Part shown: piece by piece, positions 24,200-33,015 of the stretch | Position numbering within the stretch: position 1 is the first letter of the stretch | Layout: each line of letters starts with the position of its first letter | From: Acidilobaceae archaeon | GTDB lineage: Archaea; Thermoproteota; Thermoprotei_A; Sulfolobales; Acidilobaceae | DNA: 59,769 nt | Direction: 5' to 3' | Assembly: GCA_027046245.1 (NCBI GenBank) | Contig: JALTZJ010000034.1 | Span: forward strand, 1-59,769 | Made by a program: the position numbers and the translations under genes | The notes under the pieces: generated by a model | What the model saw: only the letters and a program-made list of their open reading frames with translations | What the model was told of the DNA's origin: nothing | Databases searched by the model: none

Positions 24200-26176
24200 G
24201 TGGCTGCGTTGGCAGAGATCTGGCAGCCCCCTAGAGAGTTGGTTGAGAACGCTAACGTCACTAGGTTCATGGAGAAACTAGGGATAAAGAGCTACCCTGA
24301 GTTCGTCAAGAAGAGCAACGAGGATTCTAAGTGGTTCTGGGGCGGCCTTCCAGAGTGGCTGGGAGTAGAGTGGTTCAGGGAGCCTAAGGAGGTAGTCGAT
24401 CTTAGCCAGGGTGTGGAGTGGGCTAAGTGGTATAGGGGAGGCCTCATCAATGCTGCCTACAACGTTGTGGATAGAATAGTTAAGCTGGGGCTGGGCGATA
24501 GGGAGGCCTTCACCTGGGTAGGCGAGGACGGCGAAACCCGGAGCTATACTTATTTACAGCTTAAGGAAGAAGTAGACAGGCTAGCACGTCTCTTCAAGGA
24601 AGACTACAACGTTAAGCCCGGAGAAGTAGTAGCTATCTATGCTCCCATGATGCCTGAGAGTATAGCAGCTATGCTAGCAGCTATGAAGATAGGCGCGGTG
24701 GCTAGCCCAATATTTAGCGGCTTCGCCCCTCCGGCAGTTGCTGAGAGGCTTCGTCTCTCGGAGACGAGAGTACTAGTAACTGTTGACGGGTACCTAAGGA
24801 GGGGCAGGAAGATTAATCTAAAGAGGCAGGCCGACGAGGCAATTAAACTAGCCGGTGAAGGGGTAGAGCATGTTCTAGTAGTGAAGAGGCTAGGGCTTGA
24901 AATAGATTGGATTGACGGTAGAGACGAGTGGTACCACACGGCTATAGCCGGGAAGAAGGGCAGCATAGAACCCGAGGAGCTAGACCCTGAGCATCCAGCC
25001 CTTCTCCTCTTCACAAGCGGCACCACCGGTAAACCCAAGGGAGCCGTTATCAGTCATGCAGGGGCTCTACTACAGCCAAGCAAGGAGCACTACTTCAACC
25101 TAGACATAAAACCGGGCTGGGAGGAGCCCGGTGACAGGCTCTGGTGGATAACCGATATAGGCTGGATGATGGGGCCGTGGCAAGTCATGGGAAGCCAGTT
25201 CCTAGGAGCCAGTCACTTAATGGTAGAAGGCGCCATCGATTATCCTGAGAGAGGCAAGGTGTGGAGCCTCATACAGGAGTACAAGGTTACGCACTTCGGC
25301 TTTGCAGCCACAGTTGCCAGAATGCTGCGAAGAATAGCAAGCGACCTAATAGAAGAGTACGATCTAAGCAGCATAAGAGCCTTCGGAAACACGGGTGAGC
25401 CAATAGACTACGCTACCTGGATGTGGGTAATGAAGGATGTAGGCGAGTGGAAGAGGCCAATGATCAACCTGAGCGGCGGCACAGAAGTATTTGGCTGCAT
25501 ACTCTTGCCAAGCCCCGTTGTACCACTGAAGCCTACCACGCTCTGGGGCCCAGCACTAGGCATGGACGCAGACGTGTTTGACGACGAAGGGAGGCCCGTA
25601 AGGGGAGTGCCGGGCTACCTGGTAGTGAAGAAGCCAGCGCCCAGCATGACCCGCGGCCTGTGGAAAGATCCAAAGCGCTACATAGAAACGTACTGGAGCC
25701 GCTTCCCCGGAGTCTGGTACCACGGAGACTATGCCCTCGTAGACGAGGACGGATTCTGGTACATACTAGGCAGGGCCGACGACGTAATTAAAGTTGCGGG
25801 CAAGAGAATAGGCAGCGCAGAGCTAGAGAGCGCAATAACAGCGCACCCCAACGTAGCAGAAGCAGCATGTATAGGCGTCCCCCACGAGATAAAGGGCGAA
25901 GTAGTGGCATGCTTCATAATACCGAAGGGTGAGGCAGACGAGGAAAAGCTCGCAAATGAAGTAAGGAAACTAGTAGCTGAGAAGCTAGGCAAGCCCTTCG
26001 CCCCAGAGCATGTAATTGTAGTAGACGAGTTACCCAAGACCAGGAGCGGCAAGATAACGAGGAGAGTAATAAGGGATCTAATACACGGCAGAGAACCGAG
26101 AGAGCTCAGTGTGCTAGAGAACCCCGAGTCCGTGGAGAAACTAAAGTCTATAATACAAAGGGTATTCAGAAAATAA
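24200..26176 (+). CDS. acs: AMP-forming acetyl-/acyl-CoA synthetase
   Basis: Makes acyl-CoA from a carboxylate, ATP and CoA through an acyl-AMP. The ATP loop is 'LLFTSGTTGKPKGAVISHAG' (about 271-290), followed by 'WWITDIGWMMGPW', 'NLSGGTEVFG', the hinge 'GRADDVIKVAGKRIG' and the catalytic lysine in 'KTRSGKITRRV' near 615. The 658-residue length and N-terminus fit the acetyl/propionyl-CoA synthetase branch. The chain length of the substrate is not decided. GTG 24200 is the longest start, but the TATA box favours TTG 24209 at the head of a leaderless mRNA. Confidence 0.92.
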   Translation: MAALAEIWQPPRELVENANVTRFMEKLGIKSYPEFVKKSNEDSKWFWGGLPEWLGVEWFREPKEVVDLSQGVEWAKWYRGGLINAAYNVVDRIVKLGLGDREAFTWVGEDGETRSYTYLQLKEEVDRLARLFKEDYNVKPGEVVAIYAPMMPESIAAMLAAMKIGAVASPIFSGFAPPAVAERLRLSETRVLVTVDGYLRRGRKINLKRQADEAIKLAGEGVEHVLVVKRLGLEIDWIDGRDEWYHTAIAGKKGSIEPEELDPEHPALLLFTSGTTGKPKGAVISHAGALLQPSKEHYFNLDIKPGWEEPGDRLWWITDIGWMMGPWQVMGSQFLGASHLMVEGAIDYPERGKVWSLIQEYKVTHFGFAATVARMLRRIASDLIEEYDLSSIRAFGNTGEPIDYATWMWVMKDVGEWKRPMINLSGGTEVFGCILLPSPVVPLKPTTLWGPALGMDADVFDDEGRPVRGVPGYLVVKKPAPSMTRGLWKDPKRYIETYWSRFPGVWYHGDYALVDEDGFWYILGRADDVIKVAGKRIGSAELESAITAHPNVAEAACIGVPHEIKGEVVACFIIPKGEADEEKLANEVRKLVAEKLGKPFAPEHVIVVDELPKTRSGKITRRVIRDLIHGREPRELSVLENPESVEKLKSIIQRVFRK

Positions 26177-26315
26177 ATAGCAACATAAAATACTTTTATC
26201 CCCCATACACGCATTAATTCCTTCTTAATTTTAGCCGTGCCATGACGGATAGTAGTTATTAAGATTCCTTCAGGTGGTATACAAGCTACTGTATTAAGAT
26301 GATATCTTGGTAAGC

Positions 26316-26480
26316 ATGAGGGCGGTAGGAGGGGTGCACCCGCTAAGACTAGCCCTTACAGTAATACTAGGAATCTTAGGGTTGCTTCTCTACGTAGCCT
26401 CACTTGCCGCTTACTACAAACTATTAGAAGTAGCTAGTGAGCCCCAGGCTGAAGGCGGGCTTCTCGCGTCTCTCGAATGA
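26316..26480 (+). CDS. Small single-helix membrane protein (54 residues)
   Basis: A short gene with ATG 26316 and TGA 26478-26480. The product has one membrane helix, 'LALTVILGILGLLLYVASLA', then a short Glu-containing tail. A TATA element GTATTAAG at about 26291-26298 lies at the right distance for a leaderless transcript. Its last 44 bp overlap the next gene in another frame. No family was recognised. Confidence 0.6.
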   Translation: MRAVGGVHPLRLALTVILGILGLLLYVASLAAYYKLLEVASEPQAEGGLLASLE

Positions 26481-26781
26481 GCATGACTGCTTATTAGGTG
26501 CGGCGCTAGCAGCCCTAGCTTCGTTACTACTAGCAGCATCTGCCATTATATCGCGGAGCCGAACGTACAGGATTATCCTCTCCCTCCCCTGGGCTGATAG
26601 GCGTTGCGGCATAATTATAGTATCTTACAATACCTCTCTCCGCGAAGCAACTACTAGAACCACGGATGTGCCTCAGGAAACAATGGATCCAGGCGTATTT
26701 GCAACTAATCTCGCCATAGCGGGCGTACCGTACATGCCGCTCATTATGATAGCTGTTGTATCGGCCCTGCGTAGGGGCTAA
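26437..26781 (+). CDS. Small two-helix membrane protein
   Basis: Not recognised. It has 114 residues from GTG 26437 with two hydrophobic stretches, 'LLGAALAALASLLLAASAII' and the C-terminal 'YMPLIMIAVVSAL', around a polar middle. It is out of frame with the upstream small membrane gene and overlaps it by 44 bp, so the pair may be co-translated. The start is uncertain because no ATG lies early in the frame. Confidence 0.5.
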   Translation: MSPRLKAGFSRLSNEHDCLLGAALAALASLLLAASAIISRSRTYRIILSLPWADRRCGIIIVSYNTSLREATTRTTDVPQETMDPGVFATNLAIAGVPYMPLIMIAVVSALRRG

Positions 26782-26915
26782 TGCATGTGTATTAAGGGAG
26801 CAAGGGTGTATACTCTACTGCTCTTCTCTAGCCTTAGGTGCTGCCTTCAGGATTAAACCCCTCCTCTAGCGCTTTACGTGTTCGAGGATAAGAATAGTTA
26901 GAGGTGACGCGGCTC

Positions 26916-27233
26916 ATGTCGGGAAAGAAGTGGCAGTGCGCTATCTGTGGCGGCGAAGTTGTAGAGGGGCAAAGGTTTACTTTCATTCCCGGGAAGGGGG
27001 CAGTACATGTAGAGTGCCTCAACGCCTACGCACTAGGAAAAGCCAAGGATAAGGTGAAAACGGCGGCGCTACTGGATGCAAACGAGGTTCTACTATACGC
27101 AATAACCAGGCTCAAGGAGGCAGCAAAGCTCCTAGAGGGAGAAGCTAAGGAAGCAGTGGACGAGGCCAGAAAGGCCGTCGAGAAAAGCGCAGGAAAACTA
27201 GCAAACATCCTGGCGAAGGAAATAGAGGAGTAA
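26916..27233 (+). CDS. DUF2175 family protein
   Basis: Crenarchaeal family of unknown role with a treble-clef-like zinc site. The N-terminus reads 'KKWQCAICGGEVVEGQRFTF' followed by 'GAVHVECLNAY', which supplies the Cys2-His-Cys ligands. The rest is a charged helical tail rich in Lys, Glu and Ala. ATG 26916 fits the ribosome site AGAGGTGA; GTG 26904 is in frame but sits inside it. The convergent peroxiredoxin gene ends 2 bp away. Confidence 0.85.
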   Translation: MSGKKWQCAICGGEVVEGQRFTFIPGKGAVHVECLNAYALGKAKDKVKTAALLDANEVLLYAITRLKEAAKLLEGEAKEAVDEARKAVEKSAGKLANILAKEIEE

Positions 27234-27235
27234 GC

Positions 27236-27727
27236 CTACACCTTCCCAGCTATCTTTTTAACCTCCTCAAGGGCCAGATCCGCATGCTTCTCCGCCGGCC
27301 GAATATTCTTCAGTATAGCCCTAATCACACCATCGCCATCTATTATGAAGGTCACGCGCTCCGCCGAGGGCCTCGAACCCCTACCCGTCCTAAGGACTCC
27401 ATACGCCTCAGCAATACGCCCCTCAGGGTCGCTGAGAAGCTTAAACCTAAACCCCATTTTCTCCGCGAACTTCCGGTTCGCCTCAACGCTATCAGTACTT
27501 ATACCCAGAACCACTGCACCGAGCTTCTCGAATTCATCGAACAACTCATTAAATCTTACACCCTCCCTGGTACACCCGGGAGTCATAGCTCTAGGGTAGA
27601 AATAAAGTACGACTATCCTACCCTTGAAATCATCAGGTACTCTAACCTTCTCGCCCGTATGAATCACAGCCTCAAAGCTGGGAGCCCTAGCACCGACCTC
27701 CACGGCAGCTGCCAACCCCAGGTACAC
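27236..27727 (-). CDS. Peroxiredoxin, PrxQ/BCP type with one cysteine
   Basis: Thiol peroxidase that reduces hydrogen peroxide and alkyl hydroperoxides. The active site is 'YFYPRAMTPGCTREG' with peroxidatic Cys52; this is the only Cys in the protein, so the usual PrxQ resolving Cys is missing and an outside thiol must reduce it. Conserved core elements are 'LGISTDSVEANRKFAEK', 'LLSDPEGRIAEAYGV' and 'RVTFIIDGDGVIR'. The first 8 residues may be extra. It is 69 bp downstream of a cysteine-free paralogue-like gene on the same strand. Confidence 0.9.
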   Translation of the reverse strand: MYLGLAAAVEVGARAPSFEAVIHTGEKVRVPDDFKGRIVVLYFYPRAMTPGCTREGVRFNELFDEFEKLGAVVLGISTDSVEANRKFAEKMGFRFKLLSDPEGRIAEAYGVLRTGRGSRPSAERVTFIIDGDGVIRAILKNIRPAEKHADLALEEVKKIAGKV

Positions 27728-27796
27728 CCCCTCTTCCTTCCCTCTTCAGCTACCGATCCTATTCACCGGATCCTAGCGGGAGCGTTAAACGGTAGG

Positions 27797-28282
27797 TCAT
27801 ACTTCAACTGAGGATCTAGCTAGTTTAGAGGCGGCTTCAAGCGCCCAGAGCGTATGGCTAAACCCGTCACCTCCCCCCTTAGCAATCTCTATCTTAAGGG
27901 TTCCTGCAAAGCGGGAAACCACCATTGTAGCTGGCTCCACACCCAGGCTTAGGCCAATAATTGGTATCCTCTTCACAATGCCGAGCAGCTTGGCAAGGCT
28001 GAGATTCTCGTCGACGAGAACTGTAAGGGGGGCGCTAGGTATGGAGCCGCTAAGCTTCCAAGCCTTACGTCCAGCTAGCACTAGGGCGACACGGTACCCT
28101 AGAGGCGACAGTTTGAAGGCTAGCTGAGCCCATTGACGGACTACGTTGCTTGCTGGTTTATCTATGTGGAGGACGAGGCCTTGCCCAGAGAGGAGCGTCG
28201 CCATACTGACTCTGCCGCCAGATATACTAGGCAGCGTCATAGGCGAGACCGCTTCAAGGATGAATCGGGCACTGCTAGACAA
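27797..28282 (-). CDS. Cysteine-free peroxiredoxin-like protein
   Basis: The fold pattern resembles a peroxiredoxin: 'MTLPSISGGRVSMATLLSGQ' as the N-terminal strand-turn, 'LVLHIDKPASNVVRQW' where the active-site helix would begin, 'LGYRVALVLA', then 'LTVLVDENLSLAKLLGI' and 'EPATMVVSRFAGTLKIEI', in the normal order. The 161-residue sequence has no Cys at all, so it cannot be a thiol peroxidase. It lies just upstream of the 1-Cys peroxiredoxin and may be its partner or a binding protein. The assignment is by pattern only. Confidence 0.55.
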   Translation of the reverse strand: MSSSARFILEAVSPMTLPSISGGRVSMATLLSGQGLVLHIDKPASNVVRQWAQLAFKLSPLGYRVALVLAGRKAWKLSGSIPSAPLTVLVDENLSLAKLLGIVKRIPIIGLSLGVEPATMVVSRFAGTLKIEIAKGGGDGFSHTLWALEAASKLARSSVEV

Positions 28283-28340
28283 TAGCTAGCGCCCCTCAGC
28301 CCGGTAATCATCGCCTACGAATAATAGTAGGGGTCACCGG

Positions 28341-28349
28341 GATTTAACC
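28341..28349 (+). promoter_or_regulatory. TATA box of the nitrilase-family gene
   Basis: GATTTAACC in the divergent gap predicts a start near 28370, so the TTG at 28367 is unlikely to begin the protein and ATG 28388 is favoured. Confidence 0.45.
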
Positions 28350-28387
28350 GGTATACCGCGGTAGTATTGAGGGATGGTGCGTGTAGA

Positions 28388-29197
28388 ATGGGTAGAGTCC
28401 TGGTTGCGGTGTTCCAGGTAGCGCCAAAGGCGTCCAAGCAGGAAACCATCGAGTTTATAGAGCGTTTGGCCGCCAATCTAAGGGAGCAGCCAGATATAGC
28501 GGTGTTCCCTGAATACCTAATGTTCGACCCGACTGGCATGAGTAGAGAAGAGGCCTACAGGCTGGGTGAAGACCTCGACGGCCCATGGGTTAACGGCTTT
28601 GCTAGACTAGCGGAGAAGCTCGGCTCTTGCATAGCCTTCCACATGTTTGAACGGTCGCCCAGCCGCAGGGTCTACGGGAGCTTCGTCATGATGCGGCGCG
28701 ACGGATCCGTGGCGGGAGTCTACAGGAAGACGCACTTATTCGACGCATACAGTTACAAGGAGAGTAGTTTTACCGAGCCAGGAGACAAGCTGCTCGACCC
28801 TCTAGATCTCTGCGGAGTCAAGGTGGGAGCGGCGATATGCTACGAGATACGCTTCCCAGAGGTTTTCAGGCATGCTGCACTCAAGGGCGCCGAAGCCGTG
28901 CTAGTACCAGCAGCGTGGTATAGAGGCCCCGGAAAGGAGGAGACGTTGAAAGTATTGGCACAGGCAAGGGCCCACGAGAACGGGTTCTACGTGGTAGTTG
29001 CAGGAAATCCGGGCGTTAACTTTGTGGGGGGAAGCAGGATAGTAAACCCCTGGGGTCATGTAGAGGCAGATGCTGGTTGGGGAGAGAAGGTGCTTCTCTG
29101 GGAAATAGATGTCGGCGAAGTGGAAAAGGCTAGAAGTACTATACCGCAGCTTATGCACCTCAGAAGGGATCTCTACCCAGTGCCAGGCACAAGCTAA
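28388..29197 (+). CDS. Carbon-nitrogen hydrolase (nitrilase superfamily)
   Basis: Hydrolyses a nonpeptide C-N bond, such as an omega-amide, amide or carbamoyl group. The catalytic triad is complete: Glu42 in 'VFPEYLMF', Lys114 in 'YRKTHLFD' and Cys151 in 'GAAICYEIRFPE'. Also present are 'LVPAAWYRGPGKEE' and 'ARAHENGFYVV'. The sequence is closest in pattern to the NIT2/omega-amidase-like branch, but the substrate is open. It has 269 residues from ATG 28388; TTG 28367 is the longer form. Divergent from the peroxiredoxin pair. Confidence 0.88.
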   Translation: MGRVLVAVFQVAPKASKQETIEFIERLAANLREQPDIAVFPEYLMFDPTGMSREEAYRLGEDLDGPWVNGFARLAEKLGSCIAFHMFERSPSRRVYGSFVMMRRDGSVAGVYRKTHLFDAYSYKESSFTEPGDKLLDPLDLCGVKVGAAICYEIRFPEVFRHAALKGAEAVLVPAAWYRGPGKEETLKVLAQARAHENGFYVVVAGNPGVNFVGGSRIVNPWGHVEADAGWGEKVLLWEIDVGEVEKARSTIPQLMHLRRDLYPVPGTS

Positions 29198-29375
29198 AAA
29201 CCTAAACCGGAAGCATACGAATAGAGCAATTATATCATAAATTTTAGTACAATCATTAATTCATAGCTTTCGGCTCATGTTTCGCTATTGTAGTATTAGC
29301 ATTGCTAGTTTCTTGCCTAGCTAGGTCTGTGAGGGATAGGACAGGTTCTTGTCTGGAGGCCGGCACGGATAGCAG

Positions 29376-29383
29376 TTAAAAAG
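29376..29383 (+). promoter_or_regulatory. Promoter region of the Dpp-type operon
   Basis: TTAAAAAG predicts a start near 29405; a second TATA-like CCTTATAG at 29403-29410 gives one near 29432. Both precede the ribosome site GGAGGG at 29438-29443. The rest of the 257-bp gap is A/T-rich with no ORF. Confidence 0.4.
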
Positions 29384-29454
29384 AGAGTCACGTTGGTAAA
29401 GTCCTTATAGTGACGCGTGAGGAGCTACAGTGGGAAAGGAGGGCATGAATAGTC

Positions 29455-31029
29455 TTGGCTCAGAAGTTCAATGCGAGGCTAGCTATAGCTGCTGCCGTAG
29501 TCCTAATAATAATACTGGCAGCGGGCTTCTACCTCTTCGCCGGGCAAGGAGGAGAGCAGGCTGCCCAAGCTCCAACAGTGGTGATAGGAGTTACTGATAG
29601 CGTAACAGAGTTAGACCCTGCTACTAGCTATGACTTCTTCACGTGGGAAGTTCTCAGCAACGTGATGGCAGGGCTCGTGACCTACGATCCGGACACTGGA
29701 GAGATAGTGGGCGATCTAGCCACTGGCTGGGAGGCCCGCGAGGGAGGCAAGGTATGGGTATTCACCCTAAGACCCGATGCTAAATTCGCCGACGGCACTC
29801 CATGTACGGCACAAGACGTGGTTAGGAGTATAAAGAGGGTTATGACTATAGGCGGCGACCCTAGCTGGCTAGTCACCGAGTTTGTCGAGGACGTGAGAGC
29901 AATAGATGACTACACCGTCGAGTTCAGGCTCAAGCAGCCCGTAGGCTACTTCCTAGCAGTCGTAGCGACAATACCCTACCACCCAGTGCATCCAAACTAT
30001 CCGGACAACGAGCCAGCGCCAGACGCTACCTGGGGAGGATGCGGCCCCTACAAGATCAGCGAGTTCAAGAGGGGAGAATATATCGTGTTGGAGCCCAACC
30101 CCTACTACTATGGAGAGAAGCCGAAGAACGGGAAGGTTATAATAAAGTTCTATGAGAGCAGTCAGGCCCTCAGGGCAGCTCTAGAAGCAGGCGATATAGA
30201 CGTCGCATGGCGTACACTGAACCCAGCTGATATTCGGGACCTACAGGATAGAGGTTACAACGTGAAGGAGGCGCCAGGCTTATTCATACGCTACATAGTG
30301 GTCAAGGTGGACGCTCCGCCGACTGACAGGAAGGAGGTCAGGCAGGCCCTCGCCGCAGCTATAGACAGGCAAGAGCTCGCGGACAGGGTGTTCCAGGGCA
30401 CCATGGAGCCGCTCTATAGCATGGTGCCCAGCGGGCTCTGGGCCCACTACCCGGCGTTCAAGGATAAGTATGGCGAAGGAGCTAACATAGATCTAGCAGT
30501 GCAACTACTGAGGAGCGTTGGCTATGATGAGAACAATAAGCTCAAGGTAGAGCTATGGTATACTCCCACTCACTACGGCGACACTGAAGCTCAGTTAGCA
30601 GCCGTAATAAAAGAACAGTGGGAAGCCACAGGCTTGATCGAGGTCACACTTAAGAGCAGCGAGTGGGGTCAGTACGTGGAGCAGCTGAGCCAGGGCCAGT
30701 TCATGCTCAGCCTCCTAGGCTGGTACCCGGACTACCTCGACCCAGACAACTTCCTAACTCCATTCCTTCTCTCGACAGCCAACACCTGGACCGGTACGGG
30801 CTACGTGAACCCCCAGGTGGACGAGCTTCTACAGCAGGCTATGACCGAGACAGACCAAGAGACCAGGGCGCAGCTCTACAAGCAGGTGCAGGAGATACTA
30901 GCAGAGGACGTACCTTACATACCACTACTTCAGGGCAAACTCTACGTCGTGCTAGGCCCCAACGTAGTAAATGTAGAGATAAGCCCGCTACAATTCCTGA
31001 TATACTCGAGCATAGAGGTAACAGGGTAA
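29455..31029 (+). CDS. ABC transporter substrate-binding protein, peptide/nickel (family 5)
   Basis: Captures peptides or similar solutes outside the cell for the permease encoded next. It has an N-terminal membrane anchor ('LAIAAAVVLIIILAAGFYLF') in place of a lipobox, then a DppA/OppA-type fold: 'DPATSYDFFTWEVLSNVMAG', 'WVFTLRPDAKFADGTP', 'TAQDVVRSIKRV', 'WGGCGPYKISEFKRGE' and 'RQALAAAIDRQELADRV'. The length of 524 is normal. TTG 29455 follows GGAGGG. In crenarchaea this family also binds sugars, so the ligand is not certain. Confidence 0.9.
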   Translation: MAQKFNARLAIAAAVVLIIILAAGFYLFAGQGGEQAAQAPTVVIGVTDSVTELDPATSYDFFTWEVLSNVMAGLVTYDPDTGEIVGDLATGWEAREGGKVWVFTLRPDAKFADGTPCTAQDVVRSIKRVMTIGGDPSWLVTEFVEDVRAIDDYTVEFRLKQPVGYFLAVVATIPYHPVHPNYPDNEPAPDATWGGCGPYKISEFKRGEYIVLEPNPYYYGEKPKNGKVIIKFYESSQALRAALEAGDIDVAWRTLNPADIRDLQDRGYNVKEAPGLFIRYIVVKVDAPPTDRKEVRQALAAAIDRQELADRVFQGTMEPLYSMVPSGLWAHYPAFKDKYGEGANIDLAVQLLRSVGYDENNKLKVELWYTPTHYGDTEAQLAAVIKEQWEATGLIEVTLKSSEWGQYVEQLSQGQFMLSLLGWYPDYLDPDNFLTPFLLSTANTWTGTGYVNPQVDELLQQAMTETDQETRAQLYKQVQEILAEDVPYIPLLQGKLYVVLGPNVVNVEISPLQFLIYSSIEVTG

Positions 31030-31067
31030 TCATTAATTAGATACGAGGGTGCCCGGCGCACTCCACC

Positions 31068-31078
31068 TTTTTAAACCC
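31068..31078 (+). promoter_or_regulatory. Internal TATA box before dppB
   Basis: TTTTTAAACCC between the binding-protein and permease genes predicts a start near 31098, so the transporter genes can be expressed apart from the binding protein. Confidence 0.5.
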
Positions 31079-31122
31079 ACGCGTATCCCACTCGTTTCCT
31101 CGCCGGCCCCGGGTGCCACCAG

Positions 31123-32142
31123 TTGGGGAGCCTAGCACGTTACATCGCCTTGAGAGCAGCGTTGATTGTGCCCAGCGTGCTAATACTCTACACCATAGTA
31201 TTCGTGGTGCTCAGAGTCATACCCGGAGACCCCGTGCTAGCGGTTCTCGGCACTAAGAGCGTGCCGCCAGAGGAGCTTGAAAGGATAAGAGAGAGGCTCG
31301 GCCTCGACAAACCCCTATACCAACAGTACATCGAATACCTAATGGGCGTGTTAAGGCTCGACTTCGGAGAGAGCATGGTATACACTGGAAGGCCTGTATG
31401 GAATGATATAGCAGACAGGTTCCCCGCTACACTAGAACTAGCGGTCTTCGGCTTCCTAGCTAGCGTGGTCCTGGGTCTGGCCTCGGGAGTAGCAGCGGTC
31501 AAGGGGAGAGGCCCGATAAGAGCTCTGGCGAACTTCTACGCTGTAACAGGCTACACCCTCTTCATACCATGGATAGGCCTCATACTAATCTACGTATTTG
31601 CTGTAAACCCGATCCTGCCCTTTAGGCTGCCCGTGGGAGGAAGGATAAGCCCTGAAGTTGGTCTACGAGAAGTGACAGGTCTCTACATAGTCGACAGCAT
31701 AATAACAGGCAACATACCTGCGCTGATAGATGTTCTAGCTCATCTAGTACTCCCTAGTGTAACGCTCGGAATAGTGCTGGGCAGTGCATACGCTAGACTA
31801 GTGAGGAGCCACCTAAGAGAGGTACTAGCGAGCGAGATAGTAGCAGGCTACAGGGCCCGCGGTATACCGGAAATACTGTTGTTGAGGCATGCACTGCGCA
31901 ACACGATGGTGCCCATAGTAACCTATATGGGCCTCCAATTCGCCATTCTCCTAGGAGGCGCTGTTCTCACGGAGACAACCTTTAGCTGGCCTGGACTAGG
32001 CACCCTCCTGCTAGAAAGGATAGAGTTGAGGGACTACACTGCAATACAGGGAGTAGTTATCTTCTTTGCATTCATGATAGGACTAGTTAGCCTCGTAGTA
32101 GACGTGATCTACGCGCTCCTCGACCCCAGGATACGATACTAG
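31123..32142 (+). CDS. dppB: ABC peptide transporter permease, DppB type
   Basis: One of two membrane subunits of the importer. It has six predicted helices, the DppB N-terminal 'RYIALRAALIVPSVLILYTI', 'VLRVIPGDPVLAVLG' and the cytoplasmic EAA loop 'YARLVRSHLREVLASEIVAGYRARGI', here followed by 'LLRHALRNTMVPIVTYMGLQ'. Ends with 'VDVIYALLDPRIRY', the usual DppB C-terminus. TTG 31123 starts it. The gene order is the standard one for Dpp/Opp operons. Confidence 0.93.
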   Translation: MGSLARYIALRAALIVPSVLILYTIVFVVLRVIPGDPVLAVLGTKSVPPEELERIRERLGLDKPLYQQYIEYLMGVLRLDFGESMVYTGRPVWNDIADRFPATLELAVFGFLASVVLGLASGVAAVKGRGPIRALANFYAVTGYTLFIPWIGLILIYVFAVNPILPFRLPVGGRISPEVGLREVTGLYIVDSIITGNIPALIDVLAHLVLPSVTLGIVLGSAYARLVRSHLREVLASEIVAGYRARGIPEILLLRHALRNTMVPIVTYMGLQFAILLGGAVLTETTFSWPGLGTLLLERIELRDYTAIQGVVIFFAFMIGLVSLVVDVIYALLDPRIRY

Positions 32143-32166
32143 CACTAGAAGGAGGTGAAAGAGAGA

Positions 32167-33015
32167 ATGGCAAAGCAGGCCATATTAGCGAGGCCCGGAG
32201 GCCTAATGGTTACAGCAGGGCTATCAATAATCCTGTTCTATGTTGCACTAGCAGTACTAGCCCCCATATTAGCACCATACGGTCCCACGGAGGTTAGTGT
32301 ACCTAAGGAACTAGCTGGCAGACCCCAGCCGCCCAGCCCTGAGCACCCCTTCGGAACCAACGAGTTGGGATACGATGTTCTGAGCAGGATCGTATGGGGT
32401 AGTAGGGTAGTAGTGCAGGTAGTTGCATTAAGTGCAGTGCTTAGCATGGCAGTAGGAGTACCACTAGGCCTAGTCTCAGGCTACTACGGCGGCCCCGTAG
32501 ACAGAGTTCTAAGCCTCGTCATGGACAGCGTCTATGCCTTCCCCGGGATACTGCTCGCTATAGCAGTGGCTTCAGTGCTCGGTCCAAGCGTCGGCAACGC
32601 CGCTATAAGCCTAATGGTAGTCTACGTTCCCACGTACTTTAGGATGGTTAGGGCTAGGGTTCTAGAGTTAAAGGCGAGGCCCCTCATGGAGAGCCTATGG
32701 ACAGCAGGCCTACCAGACCACTGGATAATACTTAAACATATCCTACCCAACGTGGCGCCAACTATACTAGTCGTCTTCGGGCTTGCAAGCGCAGACGCTA
32801 TACTCACCGAGGCGGGCCTCAGCTTCTTCGGCCTGGTAGTAGTGTATCCCGAAGCAGACTGGGGCTTAGACCTCTACTACGGCAAGAACTGGCTCCTCTC
32901 CGGTGCCTGGTGGCTCACCCTCTTCCCCGGCCTAGCGATTACCTCCTTCGCAGCAGGGTTCGCCTTACTAGGAGAAGGGCTAGCCAGGATGATGGGTGAA
33001 GAAAGATGGTCCTGA
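32167..33015 (+). CDS. dppC: ABC peptide transporter permease, DppC type
   Basis: Second membrane subunit. The N-terminal helix is followed by 'HPFGTNELGYDVLSRIVWGS', which is the DppC 'FGTD-x-G-R-D' region, then helices and the EAA-type loop 'PTYFRMVRARVLELKARPLM'. C-terminal 'ILTEAGLSFFGLVV' is typical. ATG 32167 is chosen since GGAGGTGA at 32151-32158 is its ribosome site; the in-frame GTG 32155 is part of it. The end overlaps dppD by 10 bp. Confidence 0.92.
   Translation: MAKQAILARPGGLMVTAGLSIILFYVALAVLAPILAPYGPTEVSVPKELAGRPQPPSPEHPFGTNELGYDVLSRIVWGSRVVVQVVALSAVLSMAVGVPLGLVSGYYGGPVDRVLSLVMDSVYAFPGILLAIAVASVLGPSVGNAAISLMVVYVPTYFRMVRARVLELKARPLMESLWTAGLPDHWIILKHILPNVAPTILVVFGLASADAILTEAGLSFFGLVVVYPEADWGLDLYYGKNWLLSGAWWLTLFPGLAITSFAAGFALLGEGLARMMGEERWS

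Noticed and set aside
24030-24281. Plus-strand ORF upstream of the acyl-CoA synthetase
   Set aside because: It overlaps the synthetase start in another frame, has no ribosome site and crosses the strong TATA box.
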